From: Methanohalophilus halophilus
Lineage (GTDB): Archaea; Halobacteriota; Methanosarcinia; Methanosarcinales; Methanosarcinaceae
Direction of reading: 5' to 3'
Assembly (NCBI RefSeq): GCF_001889405.1
Contig: NZ_CP017921.1
Span: 1,440,057-1,504,056 of the forward strand
Length of the DNA stretch: 64,000 bases
Below the pieces are notes generated by a model. The model did not search any database. It was not told the origin of the DNA and worked only from the letters and a program-made list of their open reading frames with translations. The position numbers and the translations under genes are program-made. Shown here piece after piece: positions 18,223 to 27,339 of the stretch; positions within the stretch are counted from its first letter, which is position 1, and the number at the start of each line of letters is the position of its first letter.

Positions 18223-18573
18223 ATGGCAGATGATCTCGAAGCAATCCGCAGGAAAAGGCTTGAAGAAATGCAGAGGCAGCAAGCCTCCCAGCAAGAAAAC
18301 AATCCACAGGCTGCATACCAGCAGGAGCAAGCACAGGCAGAAAGGGAAGCAAAGATTCATGCTGTCCTTCGCCAGGTCACGACACCCGAAGCAAGGGAAC
18401 GCCTTACAAGGTTGAAAATGTCTCGCAAAGAACTGGCAGAACAGGTCGAATCCCAGATTGTGGGGCTAGCTCAGAGTGGCCGGTTGCAATCCACCATTGA
18501 TGATGAGAAAATGAAAGCCTTGCTTACCCGGATGCAACCCAAAAAACATGATCCCAAGATCACAAGACTGTAA
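18223..18573 (+). CDS. PDCD5-family DNA-binding protein
   Basis: 116 residues. MADDLEAIRRKRLEEMQRQ begins a charged helix, followed by a Gln/Glu-rich linker (residues 20-45) and the three-helix core LRQVTTPEARERLTRLKMSRKELAEQVESQIVGLAQSGRL. This is the archaeal homologue of human PDCD5/TFAR19, often annotated as a DNA-binding protein. The true role in archaea is unclear; its fixed place beside S19e points to translation or protein folding. AAGGGG precedes ATG 18223. Confidence 0.93.
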   Translation: MADDLEAIRRKRLEEMQRQQASQQENNPQAAYQQEQAQAEREAKIHAVLRQVTTPEARERLTRLKMSRKELAEQVESQIVGLAQSGRLQSTIDDEKMKALLTRMQPKKHDPKITRL

Positions 18574-18579
18574 TCGGAT

Positions 18580-19191
18580 ATGAAAGCAAGGGTGATGTTT
18601 AGTGGCGGGAAGGATAGTGCCCTATCTGCCATTTTACTGGATCCATATTTTGACGTTGAACTTGTAACGTGCACTTTTTCCCTCATTGATGTGGGAAATA
18701 TTGCACGTAAAGTGGCTGATGAATTGGGTTTTGATCATTCGGTTGTAGAACTTGAGCGTTCAGTTTTGGATGAAGCCCTTGAAATGGCAGTTGAAGACAA
18801 TTTCCCAAAAAATGCGATTAATCACATTCATTCACATGCTCTTGAAAAAATAGCAGCATGTGGTGGTGTAGATATGATCGTTGATGGGATAAGACGTGAT
18901 GACCGGGTGCCCAGGATGGATCTATCCAGACTACGCAGTATTGAGGATCGGTATGGGGTGCATTGTGCGTCCCCTCTGCAAGGGTTTGGCCGTGCTGCGG
19001 TTGATTTAATGGTTTGTGAGCATCTTGAAGTTGAAGAAGGATTGAGTGACAGAATTTCCAAGGCGGATTATGAAACTGAATTAAGGTATCTGATTCGACA
19101 GAAATACGATGATGAAAAGATCCTTTCCATATTTCCCAAACACGTTCAATCGAGAGTGTTGAGGAAAATTAAGGAAAAGACTACCAATTAA
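18580..19191 (+). CDS. PP-loop ATP-pyrophosphatase family protein
   Basis: 203 residues. The N-terminal MFSGGKDSALSAILL is an N-type ATP pyrophosphatase loop. The rest (VTCTFSLIDVGNIARKVADELGF, DGIRRDDRVPRMDLSRLRSIEDRYGV, SPLQGFGRAAVDLM) matches an archaeal family seen next to S19e and PDCD5 and often labelled alpha hydrolase or DUF7411. It should adenylate a substrate, perhaps a tRNA or translation factor, but that is not known. It starts only seven bases after the PDCD5 stop. Confidence 0.8.
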   Translation: MKARVMFSGGKDSALSAILLDPYFDVELVTCTFSLIDVGNIARKVADELGFDHSVVELERSVLDEALEMAVEDNFPKNAINHIHSHALEKIAACGGVDMIVDGIRRDDRVPRMDLSRLRSIEDRYGVHCASPLQGFGRAAVDLMVCEHLEVEEGLSDRISKADYETELRYLIRQKYDDEKILSIFPKHVQSRVLRKIKEKTTN

Positions 19192-19255
19192 AATTTTATA
19201 TCATTAATTGATTTATGAATGTAAATTTGAGAGCAACGTGGATCAGGTGAGACAA

Positions 19256-19411
19256 GTGAGCCATAACACGAAAGGACAGAAAATGAGATTGGCAAAAGCC
19301 CACGTCCAGAACCAGAGGGTTCCTACATGGGCAATTATCAAGTCAAACAGAAAGGTTGTCAGTCATCCCAAGAGAAGGCACTGGAGAAGGAACAGCCTTA
19401 AAGTGAAATGA
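19256..19411 (+). CDS. rpl39e: 50S ribosomal protein L39e
   Basis: 51 residues, exactly the archaeal L39e length. [24 protein letters not shown], then [11 protein letters not shown]. The protein lines the peptide exit tunnel. The start is a GTG at 19256, preceded by CAGGTGAGA (19244-19252). A TATA-like TTTTATAT just after the PP-loop gene suggests a promoter of its own. It is followed by L31e after a 10-base gap. Confidence 0.95.
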   Translation: MSHNTKGQKMRLAKAHVQNQRVPTWAIIKSNRKVVSHPKRRHWRRNSLKVK

Positions 19412-19421
19412 GGTGATGGCA

Positions 19422-19688
19422 ATGGCAGATGATATAGTAAAAGAACAGGTTTATACCATCCCGCTCAGGGATGCAAAACTGGCTCCAAAATGGAAACGCA
19501 CAACTCGTGCGATGACCCTGGTAAAGAAATATCTGGTCAGGCACATGAGGGCGTCTCCTAACCAGGTCAAAATTGATAGCAGTATCAATGAATTGGTCTG
19601 GAATCGTGGAGCTGAGAAGCCACCTTCCTCAATACGGGTACGGGCAGCAATGTTCGAAGACGGTGAGGTTCAGGCAGAATTGGCATAA
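19422..19688 (+). CDS. rpl31e: 50S ribosomal protein L31e
   Basis: 88 residues. [35 protein letters not shown] and [30 protein letters not shown] are the family pattern. Three in-frame starts crowd here (GTG 19413, ATG 19416, ATG 19422). GAGGTGATG at 19410-19418 reads best as the ribosome binding site, which makes 19422 the start. The protein sits near the tunnel exit and docks nascent-chain factors. Confidence 0.95.
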   Translation: MADDIVKEQVYTIPLRDAKLAPKWKRTTRAMTLVKKYLVRHMRASPNQVKIDSSINELVWNRGAEKPPSSIRVRAAMFEDGEVQAELA

Positions 19689-19725
19689 TTTGAATGCCGA
19701 TACAATTCCAAGTTCGAAATAATTT

Positions 19726-20376
19726 ATGATCCGAACCCTAAACATATATGAAAATCCCGTAATAGGGGTATTTGCAACCTGTACAGAGGATTTCGCCCTT
19801 GTGCCTCCGGGTACGAACGATAAGACATCTGGTATGCTGGAAGATATACTTGATGTGGAAGTAGTTTCCACTCTTGTAAATGGTAGTGTAGTCGTGGGTT
19901 CCCTTTCAAAAGGGAATTCCTCAGGATTCCTTATACCCAAAGGCTCAAGCCCCCTTCCTAAAAAAATAGACCTTCCAGTAGCAGAGGTTCCAGATAATCT
20001 ATCGGCAATAGGAAACATAGTGCTTGCCAATGATTCAGCAGCTCTTGTCCATCCGGATATCTCTGACAAAGCGATTGAAATAATCGAAAAGACTCTTTCA
20101 GTTGATGTCAGACGGGGCACGATTGCCGGTATCAAAACTGTGGGGATGGCGGGTGTGGTTACCAATCACGGATTGCTTGCCCATCCCATGATAAAACAGG
20201 AAGAAGTTTCCATTCTTGAGGACCTTTTTGGACTTAATGTGGAAATAGGTACTGTTAATTACGGATCCCAGGTAGTAGGTTCCGGTGTAATTGCCAACTC
20301 TTCTGGATATGTTGCAGGTTCGGAAACCACAGGTCATGAACTTGGAAGAATTGAAGATGCATTGATGTTTGATTGA
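19726..20376 (+). CDS. eif6: Translation initiation factor aIF6
   Basis: 216 residues, slightly shorter than the usual 220. The pseudo-fivefold repeat is visible through [56 protein letters not shown] and [15 protein letters not shown]. The factor binds the 50S subunit and blocks joining to 30S. No Shine-Dalgarno site is visible before ATG 19726. It lies between L31e and LX, a nearly universal archaeal arrangement. Confidence 0.96.
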   Translation: MIRTLNIYENPVIGVFATCTEDFALVPPGTNDKTSGMLEDILDVEVVSTLVNGSVVVGSLSKGNSSGFLIPKGSSPLPKKIDLPVAEVPDNLSAIGNIVLANDSAALVHPDISDKAIEIIEKTLSVDVRRGTIAGIKTVGMAGVVTNHGLLAHPMIKQEEVSILEDLFGLNVEIGTVNYGSQVVGSGVIANSSGYVAGSETTGHELGRIEDALMFD

Positions 20377-20401
20377 TTTAACATATTATGCGGGTGATTT
20401 T

Positions 20402-20578
20402 ATGAGCGACTTTGTTGTAAAAGGCACATTCAAAGCGGGTCATATCTGGGAAAAGTTCACAAAAAATGTGGAAAGCCAGAATGAAAAGAACGCAGTTGAG
20501 AAAGTTTATTCCCTTTTTGGAAGCAAGAACGGTATCAAGCGCTACTTGATTAAGATAGACAGTGTCGAAGAGGCATGA
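20402..20578 (+). CDS. rplX: 50S ribosomal protein L18Ae/LX
   Basis: 58 residues, the normal LX length. [43 protein letters not shown] is characteristic. GGGTGAT (20393-20399) lies just before ATG 20402. An upstream in-frame start at 20369 would overlap the aIF6 end and is unlikely. It stands between aIF6 and prefoldin alpha. Confidence 0.93.
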   Translation: MSDFVVKGTFKAGHIWEKFTKNVESQNEKNAVEKVYSLFGSKNGIKRYLIKIDSVEEA

Positions 20579-20582
20579 TTAT

Positions 20583-21002
20583 ATGGCAGAAGAAGGTCAG
20601 CAGAATATCCAGAACCTGGCCCTTCAGCACAGGGACCTCCAGAAACGTGCCCAGACCATACAGCAGCAGACAAACATGTTGCAGATGTCGATTGATGACT
20701 GTGGGCGGGCAATAACGACCCTTGAGGATCTCCAATCATTTTCCAAAAATCCCGATACTCTTGTTCCTATAGGTGCAGGTTCTTTTGTAAATGCAAATAT
20801 AGCCAATGACAACAAAGTTGTTGTTGAGGTCGGTGCTGGGATTAGTGTAGAAAAGGATGTTGATGGAGCCATAATCACTCTTAATAAGCGCAAAGACGAT
20901 TTGCAGAAGGTACTGGAACAGATGAACCAGAACCTTTCACAGGTCAATCAGCGCATCCAGTCCATTGAGTCTATGGCAAAACAACAGCAGCCACAGCAAT
21001 AA
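20583..21002 (+). CDS. pfdA: Prefoldin subunit alpha
   Basis: 139 residues. Two long coiled coils (about residues 5-50 and 90-135) flank a beta hairpin with VPIGAGSFVNANI and VVVEVGAGISVEKDV, the prefoldin alpha pattern. With the beta subunit, which is not in the window, it makes the jellyfish-shaped hexamer that hands unfolded proteins to the thermosome. ATG 20583 lies just past the LX stop. The last residues are Gln-rich. Confidence 0.95.
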   Translation: MAEEGQQNIQNLALQHRDLQKRAQTIQQQTNMLQMSIDDCGRAITTLEDLQSFSKNPDTLVPIGAGSFVNANIANDNKVVVEVGAGISVEKDVDGAIITLNKRKDDLQKVLEQMNQNLSQVNQRIQSIESMAKQQQPQQ

Positions 21003-21020
21003 TTTTTATGGGGCATAACC

Positions 21021-22073
21021 TTGTTTAATAAGCTTAAGAACAAACTTTCGGGGTTTAAGCAAAATTTCAGTTCCAAAATTGAAGATAAAGCCACTCCTGT
21101 GGAAGAATCATCCGCTACTGAGCCTGAAGCTGCAGAAGGTATTGGTTTTCAGGAAAAAGAGGCGGTTGGAACTAAGGATGAAAATAAAACAGGGTTTGCA
21201 CATAAAGCCAAAGCTTTGGTCCTTGAACGGGAGTTTATCCTTGATGAAGCGGACGTCGAAGATATCCTCTGGGAATTGGAGATGTCTCTTCTGGAAAGTG
21301 ATATTGCAATTTCGGTTTCTGAAAAGATTGTTACCGATGTAAAACAAGAACTTGTAGGCAGCCGTAAGAAGATAGGTGGCAACACCAGCAAGATCGTAGA
21401 AGATGCATTGAAAAAGTCGATTAATGATGTCATGTCTGCTAATGTATTCGATTTTGATGAATTCATTGATAGTCATGAGAAACCTGTAAATATTGTTTTT
21501 GTTGGTATTAACGGAACAGGTAAGACGACTTCGATTGCCAAGATTGCTCATCGTCTTAAAAGTATGAATAAATCTGTTGTAATTGCAGCAGGGGATACAT
21601 TCCGTGCAGGGGCGATTGACCAGATTGCGGTACATGCTGAGCGCATCGGCGTAAAACTGATTAAACATCAGGAAGGGGGCGACCCTGCAGCTGTTGTTTA
21701 TGATGCCGTACAGTATGCAAAAGCCCATGATAGTGATGTGGTTTTGTCTGATACTGCCGGCAGGATGCATACCAATGTAAATCTGATGGCACAGCTCCAG
21801 AAGATATGCCGTGTAAGTGCTCCGGATCTCGTGCTTTTTGTAGACGAGGCGGTTGCAGGCAATGATGCTGTCGAAAGGGCTGAACAGTTCAATGAAGCAG
21901 TGCCAGTTGATGGTTCCATTCTTACTAAAACAGATGCCGATTCAAAAGGCGGGGCTGCAATTTCCATTGCATACATAACAGGTAAACCCATTGTTTTCCT
22001 CGGACTGGGCCAGGAATATGAGGACCTGAAAAAATTCGATCCTCACTGGTTTGTTGACCAGATTTTCAGTTAA
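21021..22073 (+). CDS. ftsY: Signal recognition particle receptor FtsY
   Basis: 350 residues. The order is an acidic, variable N-terminal region (about 1-75), the N domain (LDEADVEDILWELEMSLLESDIAISV), then the GTPase with G1 GINGTGKTTSIAK, the GDTFRAGAIDQ box, G3 DTAGR and G4 TKTDADSKGG. It receives ribosome-SRP complexes at the membrane. The start is a TTG at 21021 with GGGG upstream: the only nearby ATG (21008) is out of frame and stops at once, and the first residues MFNKLKNKLSGFK fit the family. It ends the operon that begins with S19e. Confidence 0.95.
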   Translation: MFNKLKNKLSGFKQNFSSKIEDKATPVEESSATEPEAAEGIGFQEKEAVGTKDENKTGFAHKAKALVLEREFILDEADVEDILWELEMSLLESDIAISVSEKIVTDVKQELVGSRKKIGGNTSKIVEDALKKSINDVMSANVFDFDEFIDSHEKPVNIVFVGINGTGKTTSIAKIAHRLKSMNKSVVIAAGDTFRAGAIDQIAVHAERIGVKLIKHQEGGDPAAVVYDAVQYAKAHDSDVVLSDTAGRMHTNVNLMAQLQKICRVSAPDLVLFVDEAVAGNDAVERAEQFNEAVPVDGSILTKTDADSKGGAAISIAYITGKPIVFLGLGQEYEDLKKFDPHWFVDQIFS

Positions 22074-22077
22074 AATC

Positions 22078-22851
22078 TTATCTGCACCCTTCTTTCAAAT
22101 CCTTTGTTATTTCTTTTAAGCGGGGAATTATATTGTCTCCGCTGGCTATTATATTTACAAGGGCAGAACCCACGATCACAGCATCAGCTCCTGCAGCGAC
22201 CATTTCTTCTACATGTTTTCTGTTTGATATTCCAAAACCTACGGCTTTTGGGAGGTTTGAATTGATTTTATCCAGAAGGCCTGCTACATTGGAAGAGATG
22301 TTTTCTCCTTCTCCGGTAACTCCGAGTTTGGATACAACATAAATAAAACCCGAACTTTTGCTGCCAATTGCATCCAGTCTTTGATCGCTGGTATTTGGTG
22401 CGACAAGGAATATATTATCAATTCCCTTCTCTTTGCAGATTTCTATCAGTTCATCTGCTTCATGCAATGGCAGATCGGGTATTATCAATCCCGAAATTCC
22501 CGCGTCAACACACTTCTTTACGAAATTTTCGCTACCCTGGCGATATATGAGGTTGTAATAGGTCATACAGATGAGGGGAACATTTACCTCCAGGCCTTTT
22601 ATCAACTCAAAATAGCGCTCTGTGTTCATGCCGGCCTCAATGGCACGACAGGTTGCGGCCTGTATGGTTGGCCCGTCTGCTACAGGATCGGAGAAAGGCA
22701 GACCCAGTTCTATTATATCCGCGCCGGCTTCAACAAGCGCATTTACAATAGAAGGTGTGGTGTCCGGATCGGGGTCCCCTGCACAGACATAGGCTATCAG
22801 TGCTTTTTCATTTTTGTCCTTAAGTTCTTCAAATTTTTGACTGATGCGCAT
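22078..22851 (-). CDS. trpA: Tryptophan synthase alpha chain
   Basis: 257 residues. It cleaves indole-3-glycerol phosphate to indole, passed to TrpB. AYVCAGDPDPDTT and ELGLPFSDPVADGPTIQAA carry the catalytic Glu and Asp, and the phosphate site is in VGFGISNRKHV and AVIVGSALV. ATG 22851 is preferred to the TTG at 22857 because the end of trpB supplies GGAGG seven bases upstream. Last gene of trpCBA; the stop nearly abuts the convergent ftsY stop. Confidence 0.96.
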   Translation of the reverse strand: MRISQKFEELKDKNEKALIAYVCAGDPDPDTTPSIVNALVEAGADIIELGLPFSDPVADGPTIQAATCRAIEAGMNTERYFELIKGLEVNVPLICMTYYNLIYRQGSENFVKKCVDAGISGLIIPDLPLHEADELIEICKEKGIDNIFLVAPNTSDQRLDAIGSKSSGFIYVVSKLGVTGEGENISSNVAGLLDKINSNLPKAVGFGISNRKHVEEMVAAGADAVIVGSALVNIIASGDNIIPRLKEITKDLKEGCR

Positions 22852-22853
22852 AT

Positions 22854-24026
22854 TCAATCCTCCATATCCATAATAGTCTGGAGATCCTTATCGCCCCTTC
22901 CGGAGAGATTGATGACGACTGTATCACCCAGTATGCCACTATCTGCCATTTTCATTACATATGCAATGGCATGTGAAGATTCCAGTGCAGGGATTATTCC
23001 TTCTAACCTGCTAAGTTCATGGAATGCCTCAAGGGCTTCCATATCAGTTATGTAACAGGGTTTCACCCTCCCTGTTTCTGAGAGTCGGGCAAGTTCGGGT
23101 CCCACACCTGCATAATCCAGGCCGGCTGCTACTGATGTGGATTCCAGTATCTGTCCGTCCCTGTTTTGCAGGACCTTTGTTCTTGCACCATGCAGGATAC
23201 CTTCCTCACCTGTTGCCAGGGATGCAGAATGATAGGCGATTTTATCGTCTTCCCTGAGCTTTTCGCCCCCTGCTTCTACTGCAAAGAGATTCACTTCATC
23301 ATCCAGGAAGGGATAAAAAATACCCATTGCATTACTTCCGCCGCCTGCACAGGCCACGATAGAATCCGGATATCTTCCTTCCACTTTCATGACCTGCTCC
23401 TTTACTTCCCTGCCGATAACGCTCTGGAAATCCCTCACAATCTTCGGGAACGGGTATGGTCCGACTACCGATCCAATGAGGTAGTGTGTATCCCCGACAT
23501 TTGTTACCCAGTCCCTCAATGCTTCATTTATTGCATCTTTCATTGTCTTTGAACCGGTGTCAACTGATACTACCTCGGTACCCATCAGTTTCATACGGTA
23601 GACATTTGGGAGCTGTCTCTTTACATCTTTTGATCCCATGTATACCATGGTTTCAAAACCCAGTTTTGCTCCTACCATGGCAGTTGCGGTGCCGTGCTGA
23701 CCGGCTCCGGTCTCTGCAATTAACCTTTTTTTGCCCATAAATTTTGCAAGAAGGGCCTGTCCCAGGGTATTGTTGAGTTTGTGTGCTCCTCCATGTACCA
23801 GGTCTTCCCTTTTGAGGTAGATTTTTAGACCATATTTCCTACTCATGTTCTTTGCATAATATAGGGGTGTACTTCTTCCGGCATAATTTTCAAGGTAGTC
23901 ATTAAGCTGGGAGGTAAACTCTGGGTCTGCCTTGTATTGTTCATACGCTTCTTCAAGCTCTTGAAGTGGCGGCATCAATATTTCCGGTACGTATTGTCCA
24001 CCGTAGTCTCCGTAATAATGGTTCAT
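22854..24026 (-). CDS. trpB: Tryptophan synthase beta chain
   Basis: 390 residues, TrpB1 type. [18 protein letters not shown] opens the protein, the PLP lysine is in [15 protein letters not shown], the [10 protein letters not shown] loop and the phosphate cup GGGSNAMG are present, and SGRGDKD ends it. It joins indole to serine. Its ATG overlaps the trpC stop by four bases. Confidence 0.97.
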   Translation of the reverse strand: MNHYYGDYGGQYVPEILMPPLQELEEAYEQYKADPEFTSQLNDYLENYAGRSTPLYYAKNMSRKYGLKIYLKREDLVHGGAHKLNNTLGQALLAKFMGKKRLIAETGAGQHGTATAMVGAKLGFETMVYMGSKDVKRQLPNVYRMKLMGTEVVSVDTGSKTMKDAINEALRDWVTNVGDTHYLIGSVVGPYPFPKIVRDFQSVIGREVKEQVMKVEGRYPDSIVACAGGGSNAMGIFYPFLDDEVNLFAVEAGGEKLREDDKIAYHSASLATGEEGILHGARTKVLQNRDGQILESTSVAAGLDYAGVGPELARLSETGRVKPCYITDMEALEAFHELSRLEGIIPALESSHAIAYVMKMADSGILGDTVVINLSGRGDKDLQTIMDMED

Positions 24027-24823
24027 ACTATCTCCTGATTCTTATTCGCTTCAATGAGTTGTTTCATTTTTTCTTCAAGGTTGCCTTCCATCAGGTAGGT
24101 TCCAACAAGCAACGCATCAGCACCTGCATTGATCATCCTTATCGCATCATCGGTACCCTTGACTCCGCTTTCACCTATTATCAGGTGTTTCTGGTTGTAT
24201 TTGCGGTCATGTTCTTTCACAATGGGAATGAGTTTTTCAGCTGTTTCCAGATTGATTTCAAGTGTTTCAAAACTGCGGTTATTTATCCCTATAAGGTTTG
24301 TGTCACATTCAAGTACATATTCAATCTCTTTTTCATTGTGCACTTCTACAAGAGGCTCAATGTTCCTTCTTCGAGCGATTTCTATGAATTCCGGTAGCCT
24401 TTTACCCAGTACCCCTGCAATCAACAATATGACATCACTGTTGGCTTCATACATTTGATTTTTGTCCACAATAAAATCTTTGCGCAAAACTGGTATGGAA
24501 GTATGTTTCCTTGCATTTTCAAGGTTTTCTATACTTCCCTCAAAGTAACAGGGTTCCGTAAGAACAGATAAGGCTACAGCTCCCGCATTTTCCATGTCAC
24601 GAGCAATTTGTGAGGCCATTTCCGGGTTTACATCAGCAAATTTTCCTGTTGGTGAAGCAGGTTTTACTTCGGCAATTATGGGTATATATCCTCTTTTACA
24701 GGCAAGCCCGATAGATTCGAAAATATCCCTTCTATCATTACATCTGGTGTGTGTGTTACTTTCAGAAAGTGCGTCTGCCCTTTCTTTTGATTTTTGGATT
24801 ATTTGTTCGATCTTCGGATGCAT
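24023..24823 (-). CDS. trpC: Indole-3-glycerol phosphate synthase
   Basis: 266 residues from ATG 24823. Catalytic lysine motifs [12 protein letters not shown] and VLRKDFIVD, the [11 protein letters not shown] loop and IGESGVKG with VGTYLM at the end are all seen. The start is ATG 24823, which has AGGTG five bases upstream; an in-frame TTG at 24844 is the alternative. It leads trpCBA. trpD, E, F and G are not in the window, so the pathway is split in this genome. Confidence 0.95.
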   Translation of the reverse strand: MHPKIEQIIQKSKERADALSESNTHTRCNDRRDIFESIGLACKRGYIPIIAEVKPASPTGKFADVNPEMASQIARDMENAGAVALSVLTEPCYFEGSIENLENARKHTSIPVLRKDFIVDKNQMYEANSDVILLIAGVLGKRLPEFIEIARRRNIEPLVEVHNEKEIEYVLECDTNLIGINNRSFETLEINLETAEKLIPIVKEHDRKYNQKHLIIGESGVKGTDDAIRMINAGADALLVGTYLMEGNLEEKMKQLIEANKNQEIV

Positions 24824-24834
24824 CTGAACACCTA

Positions 24835-24883
24835 TGTACTTCAATGTATTTGTATGTACATTGATGTTATAGGATTTAAATTT
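24835..24883 (-). promoter_or_regulatory. trpCBA promoter with a TGTACA-type box and dyad
   Basis: On the minus strand a TATA box (AAATTTAAATCC, 24872-24883) would place the transcript start near 24850. Over that point lies a 7-bp inverted repeat, CAATGTA (24842-24848) and TACATTG (24857-24863). Its right half contains TGTACA (24855-24860), and the variant TGTACT is at 24835-24840. TGTACA is the TRP box bound by the repressor TrpY in Methanothermobacter. The layout suggests similar operator control; that is inference. Confidence 0.5.
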
Positions 24884-24887
24884 ATTG

Positions 24888-25250
24888 TCAGGGCATACGA
24901 TCTATCATTGCCAGTGTCTTCTTTGCTTTGAAATAGAATTCCGTGCTATTATGGAGATAATCAGCTGCTATCATCCCTTTTTCAGTGATTGTGTATCCGC
25001 CACGTTTAACCTTATTTGCAAGTCCTGAAAGCAGGATTACCGTTTTCATCTTGCTGCCTATACTTCCCCTGTCTGCAATAAGGTCTGTGTATTTCCTGAT
25101 ATCCGAGAATTCGACAACTTCCCCTTCATTCATTTCCAGTACTTTGATAATGATTCTGTATTGTATGTCTCCCGGTCCATTGATTATCCCGAGTGACTGG
25201 TAAAATTCGGCCACAGCTTTTTCTGTTTTTATATCTATTCTTCCAGACAT
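24888..25250 (-). CDS. Winged-helix DNA-binding protein, archaeal
   Basis: 120 residues. The part from IQYRIIIKVLEMNEGEVVEFSDIRKYTDLIADRGSIGSKMKTVILLSGLANKVKRGGYTITEKGMIAADYL reads as helix-turn-helix plus a beta wing (VKRGGYTITEKG). No metal or ligand domain is visible. It is directly upstream of trpC on the same strand and downstream of a membrane protein gene by 13 bases. It could control trp or the membrane protein, but no evidence picks between them. Confidence 0.7.
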   Translation of the reverse strand: MSGRIDIKTEKAVAEFYQSLGIINGPGDIQYRIIIKVLEMNEGEVVEFSDIRKYTDLIADRGSIGSKMKTVILLSGLANKVKRGGYTITEKGMIAADYLHNSTEFYFKAKKTLAMIDRMP

Positions 25251-25263
25251 TCAAATCCTCTCT

Positions 25264-26037
25264 TTAAATGTCCAGTTTGCTGGTGGGGCTTTCTTCTATT
25301 TCAATTTCGTTTATTCCCAGCCTGTCCTTTACAGCCAGAGGTGGGAAATATGCCAGATAACAGAGTACGATTCCGGTGAGTATAAAGATACGTAGCCCTG
25401 CATGCATGCTGATACTGGTGGTAAACATATCCACAAGGATACAATCAATTACAAACGAGGTCGCAAGTAAAGAGGTTGTGATGTTGTACTTGCGTCGTTT
25501 CGGTAATTTTCTGATCAAAAGCAAAAACATCACTCCAAGGATCATTGCAGTGGGTATTACAAAAATACCGAAGATGTATACATAAGGTGCTATTCCTCCT
25601 TCCTGAATGAAAATACTTGCCCATTCGGTATGGGCCGGTATATTTGTCACATTATTGTTGAATATGTTGAGATAGAACCCGCCTACCAGGAAGAATATTG
25701 CGGAAAACGATCCACTTGCAAGTTTGTTACCTATCATAATATATATAACAAAAAAGACGACAGGCACTGTGAGGAATGCAAAGGGGACCAGTGACACTTT
25801 GTATAGTAGAAGGTCCATTGAATGCCAATTAGTGTAATTTGCAATCATGTGCAGGGAGGTTGTCAGGTAGATCAGACCTACTTGTAACCAGAATATGATG
25901 AAAGCAACAAGTGCAGGATTGCTGTTTTTTGATTGATCCATTCTTCTGGTATATAGCTCCCAGCTAAATCCGATAACTGCCATTGTTATGCACAGGCATA
26001 TTATTATGTTAAAGAAGGTTAAAGAAAATATTTTCAT
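25264..26037 (-). CDS. Seven-helix membrane protein, function unknown
   Basis: 257 residues with about seven hydrophobic segments (near 5-25, 40-62, 80-100, 108-125, 150-175, 190-210 and 215-235), an N-out or signal-like first helix, and a polar C-terminal tail with EIEIEESPTSKLDI. I do not recognise the family. Its close spacing to the winged-helix gene suggests one transcript. Confidence 0.65.
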   Translation of the reverse strand: MKIFSLTFFNIIICLCITMAVIGFSWELYTRRMDQSKNSNPALVAFIIFWLQVGLIYLTTSLHMIANYTNWHSMDLLLYKVSLVPFAFLTVPVVFFVIYIMIGNKLASGSFSAIFFLVGGFYLNIFNNNVTNIPAHTEWASIFIQEGGIAPYVYIFGIFVIPTAMILGVMFLLLIRKLPKRRKYNITTSLLATSFVIDCILVDMFTTSISMHAGLRIFILTGIVLCYLAYFPPLAVKDRLGINEIEIEESPTSKLDI

Positions 26038-26289
26038 TCCTCCGGATGGTATGTAATCTGGTTGTAATTACTTAATATATCCTATGCCTGAATTAATGTA
26101 GTTATATATTTTTATACAAATATTATATATATGTTGGGTTCATATACTGTTTGAAGTTTGGTGTTTGATATTTCCAACCGAATAATATTTATAGGTTTGA
26201 ATGATACTCATTATTATGAGTATAAGCCGTGTCCCCCAATATCTGAATAATCTGAAGTTCACGGCATATTTCCAAATAGGAGGCATTAC
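26038..26289. promoter_or_regulatory. Archaellin promoter region with a 20-bp palindrome
   Basis: 252 bases, very AT-rich. The likely archaellin TATA box is AATATTTATA at 26184-26193, which predicts a start near 26215. Exactly there is a perfect palindrome, ATACTCAT (26204-26211), TATT, ATGAGTAT (26216-26223). AGGAGG at 26278-26283 is the ribosome binding site. Other TATA-like runs at 26103-26132 may serve the divergent membrane protein. No small gene seen. Confidence 0.5.
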
Positions 26290-26955
26290 ATGAAAGCAAA
26301 CAGAACAAGCATGCTCAAAAGAGATACCAGTGCTCAGGTGGGTATAGGTACACTCATTATATTCATTGCAATGGTACTTGTCGCTGCAATCGCAGCAGCA
26401 GTTCTTATCCAGACCTCGGGTGTCCTGCAACAGAAAGCACAGGCTACAGGAGAAGAAGCAACCTCTGAAGTATCTTCCAACATGAAGGTTCTTGCAGCTG
26501 AAGGTATAAGGGACGATACTACTGATCTTTCAGATAATATTGATCTTCTTGAAGTTCAGGTGTCTGTTAGCGCAGGTGGCTCGGCAATGGATCTTGAACA
26601 AATGGTAATATCCATAAGTGATGGTGATACTACAAACACTCTGACTTATAATGATAGTGCCAATTTGTCGGATAGTTCTTTCAGGGCAGAGGAAATAAGA
26701 GATGAAGATGATTCATTTGATAATTCAACCAATCCTGTTATGAACAAAGGGGATCTAATCAGGCTCTATATATCAACTACCAATGAGGGGGATAAAATTA
26801 TTGATTCTCAAAATGTTAGCACTTCTAATCTTGTACTTGACCCAAGGACAGATGTACAACTAACATTTACCCCTGAATCCGGTACACCACAGCAGATGTC
26901 GTTTGTAACACCAAGTTCCTACGGTGTCGATAAAAGATTGTCCCTTTATCCCTAA
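26290..26955 (+). CDS. flaB: Archaellin (archaeal flagellin)
   Basis: 221 residues. A short basic class III signal (MLKRD) leads to the mature start TSAQVGIGTLIIFIAMVLVAAIAAAVLIQTSG, the long hydrophobic helix that packs in the filament core. Cleavage by an A24 peptidase is expected between Asp12 and Thr13. The rest is a Ser/Thr- and Asp-rich beta domain with N-glycosylation sequons (NLSD, NSTN, NVST). AGGAGG lies seven bases before the ATG. The other archaellum motor genes are not beside it; a candidate signal peptidase is at 10159. An archaellin-like pilin is the alternative. Confidence 0.92.
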   Translation: MKANRTSMLKRDTSAQVGIGTLIIFIAMVLVAAIAAAVLIQTSGVLQQKAQATGEEATSEVSSNMKVLAAEGIRDDTTDLSDNIDLLEVQVSVSAGGSAMDLEQMVISISDGDTTNTLTYNDSANLSDSSFRAEEIRDEDDSFDNSTNPVMNKGDLIRLYISTTNEGDKIIDSQNVSTSNLVLDPRTDVQLTFTPESGTPQQMSFVTPSSYGVDKRLSLYP

Positions 26956-27000
26956 TAAGGGTTAATTGACCAATCTTTCTTTTTCTCTTTTTTCTCTCCT
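26948..27000 (+). terminator. T-rich terminator after archaellin
   Basis: A short CCCT/AGGG hairpin (26949-26960) overlaps the archaellin stop. It is followed by pyrimidine-rich sequence with several T5-T6 runs between 26977 and 26996, the usual form of archaeal termination. Confidence 0.45.
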
Positions 27001-27075
27001 GTACTACCCAACCCTCAATTAAATTGATATATTCTGAAATCAACCTTAATTAGTGAATAAATTAAGGGGGATTAT

Positions 27076-27318
27076 ATGTCAAAAGTGATTCTTTTATATG
27101 CAAGCTGGTGCCACAATTGTCCTAAGGCTGAAAAGATCTGGAGAGACCTCAAAGAGGAACATGATTTTGAATATGAAGAGGTCGATGTAGAATCTGAAGA
27201 GGGGCAAAAAACAGCTCAGGAATATTCTGTGATGGCTGTGCCAACTACTGTGATCGATGGAGAGGTAGCTTTTATAGGTATTCCTTCCAAAGATGAAGCT
27301 CTTGAAAGCATCAAGTAA
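27076..27318 (+). CDS. Thioredoxin/glutaredoxin-like protein
   Basis: 80 residues, the size of the small methanogen thioredoxins. The active site is SWCHNCPK (CxxC with His-Asn in place of the usual Gly-Pro), and VMAVPTTVIDGEVAFIGIPS carries the cis-proline and following loop. AAGGGGG lies before ATG 27076. The thioredoxin reductase gene starts 21 bases later, so the two are very likely electron partners. Confidence 0.9.
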   Translation: MSKVILLYASWCHNCPKAEKIWRDLKEEHDFEYEEVDVESEEGQKTAQEYSVMAVPTTVIDGEVAFIGIPSKDEALESIK

Positions 27319-27339
27319 TCTTTAAACGTCGGGATACTG

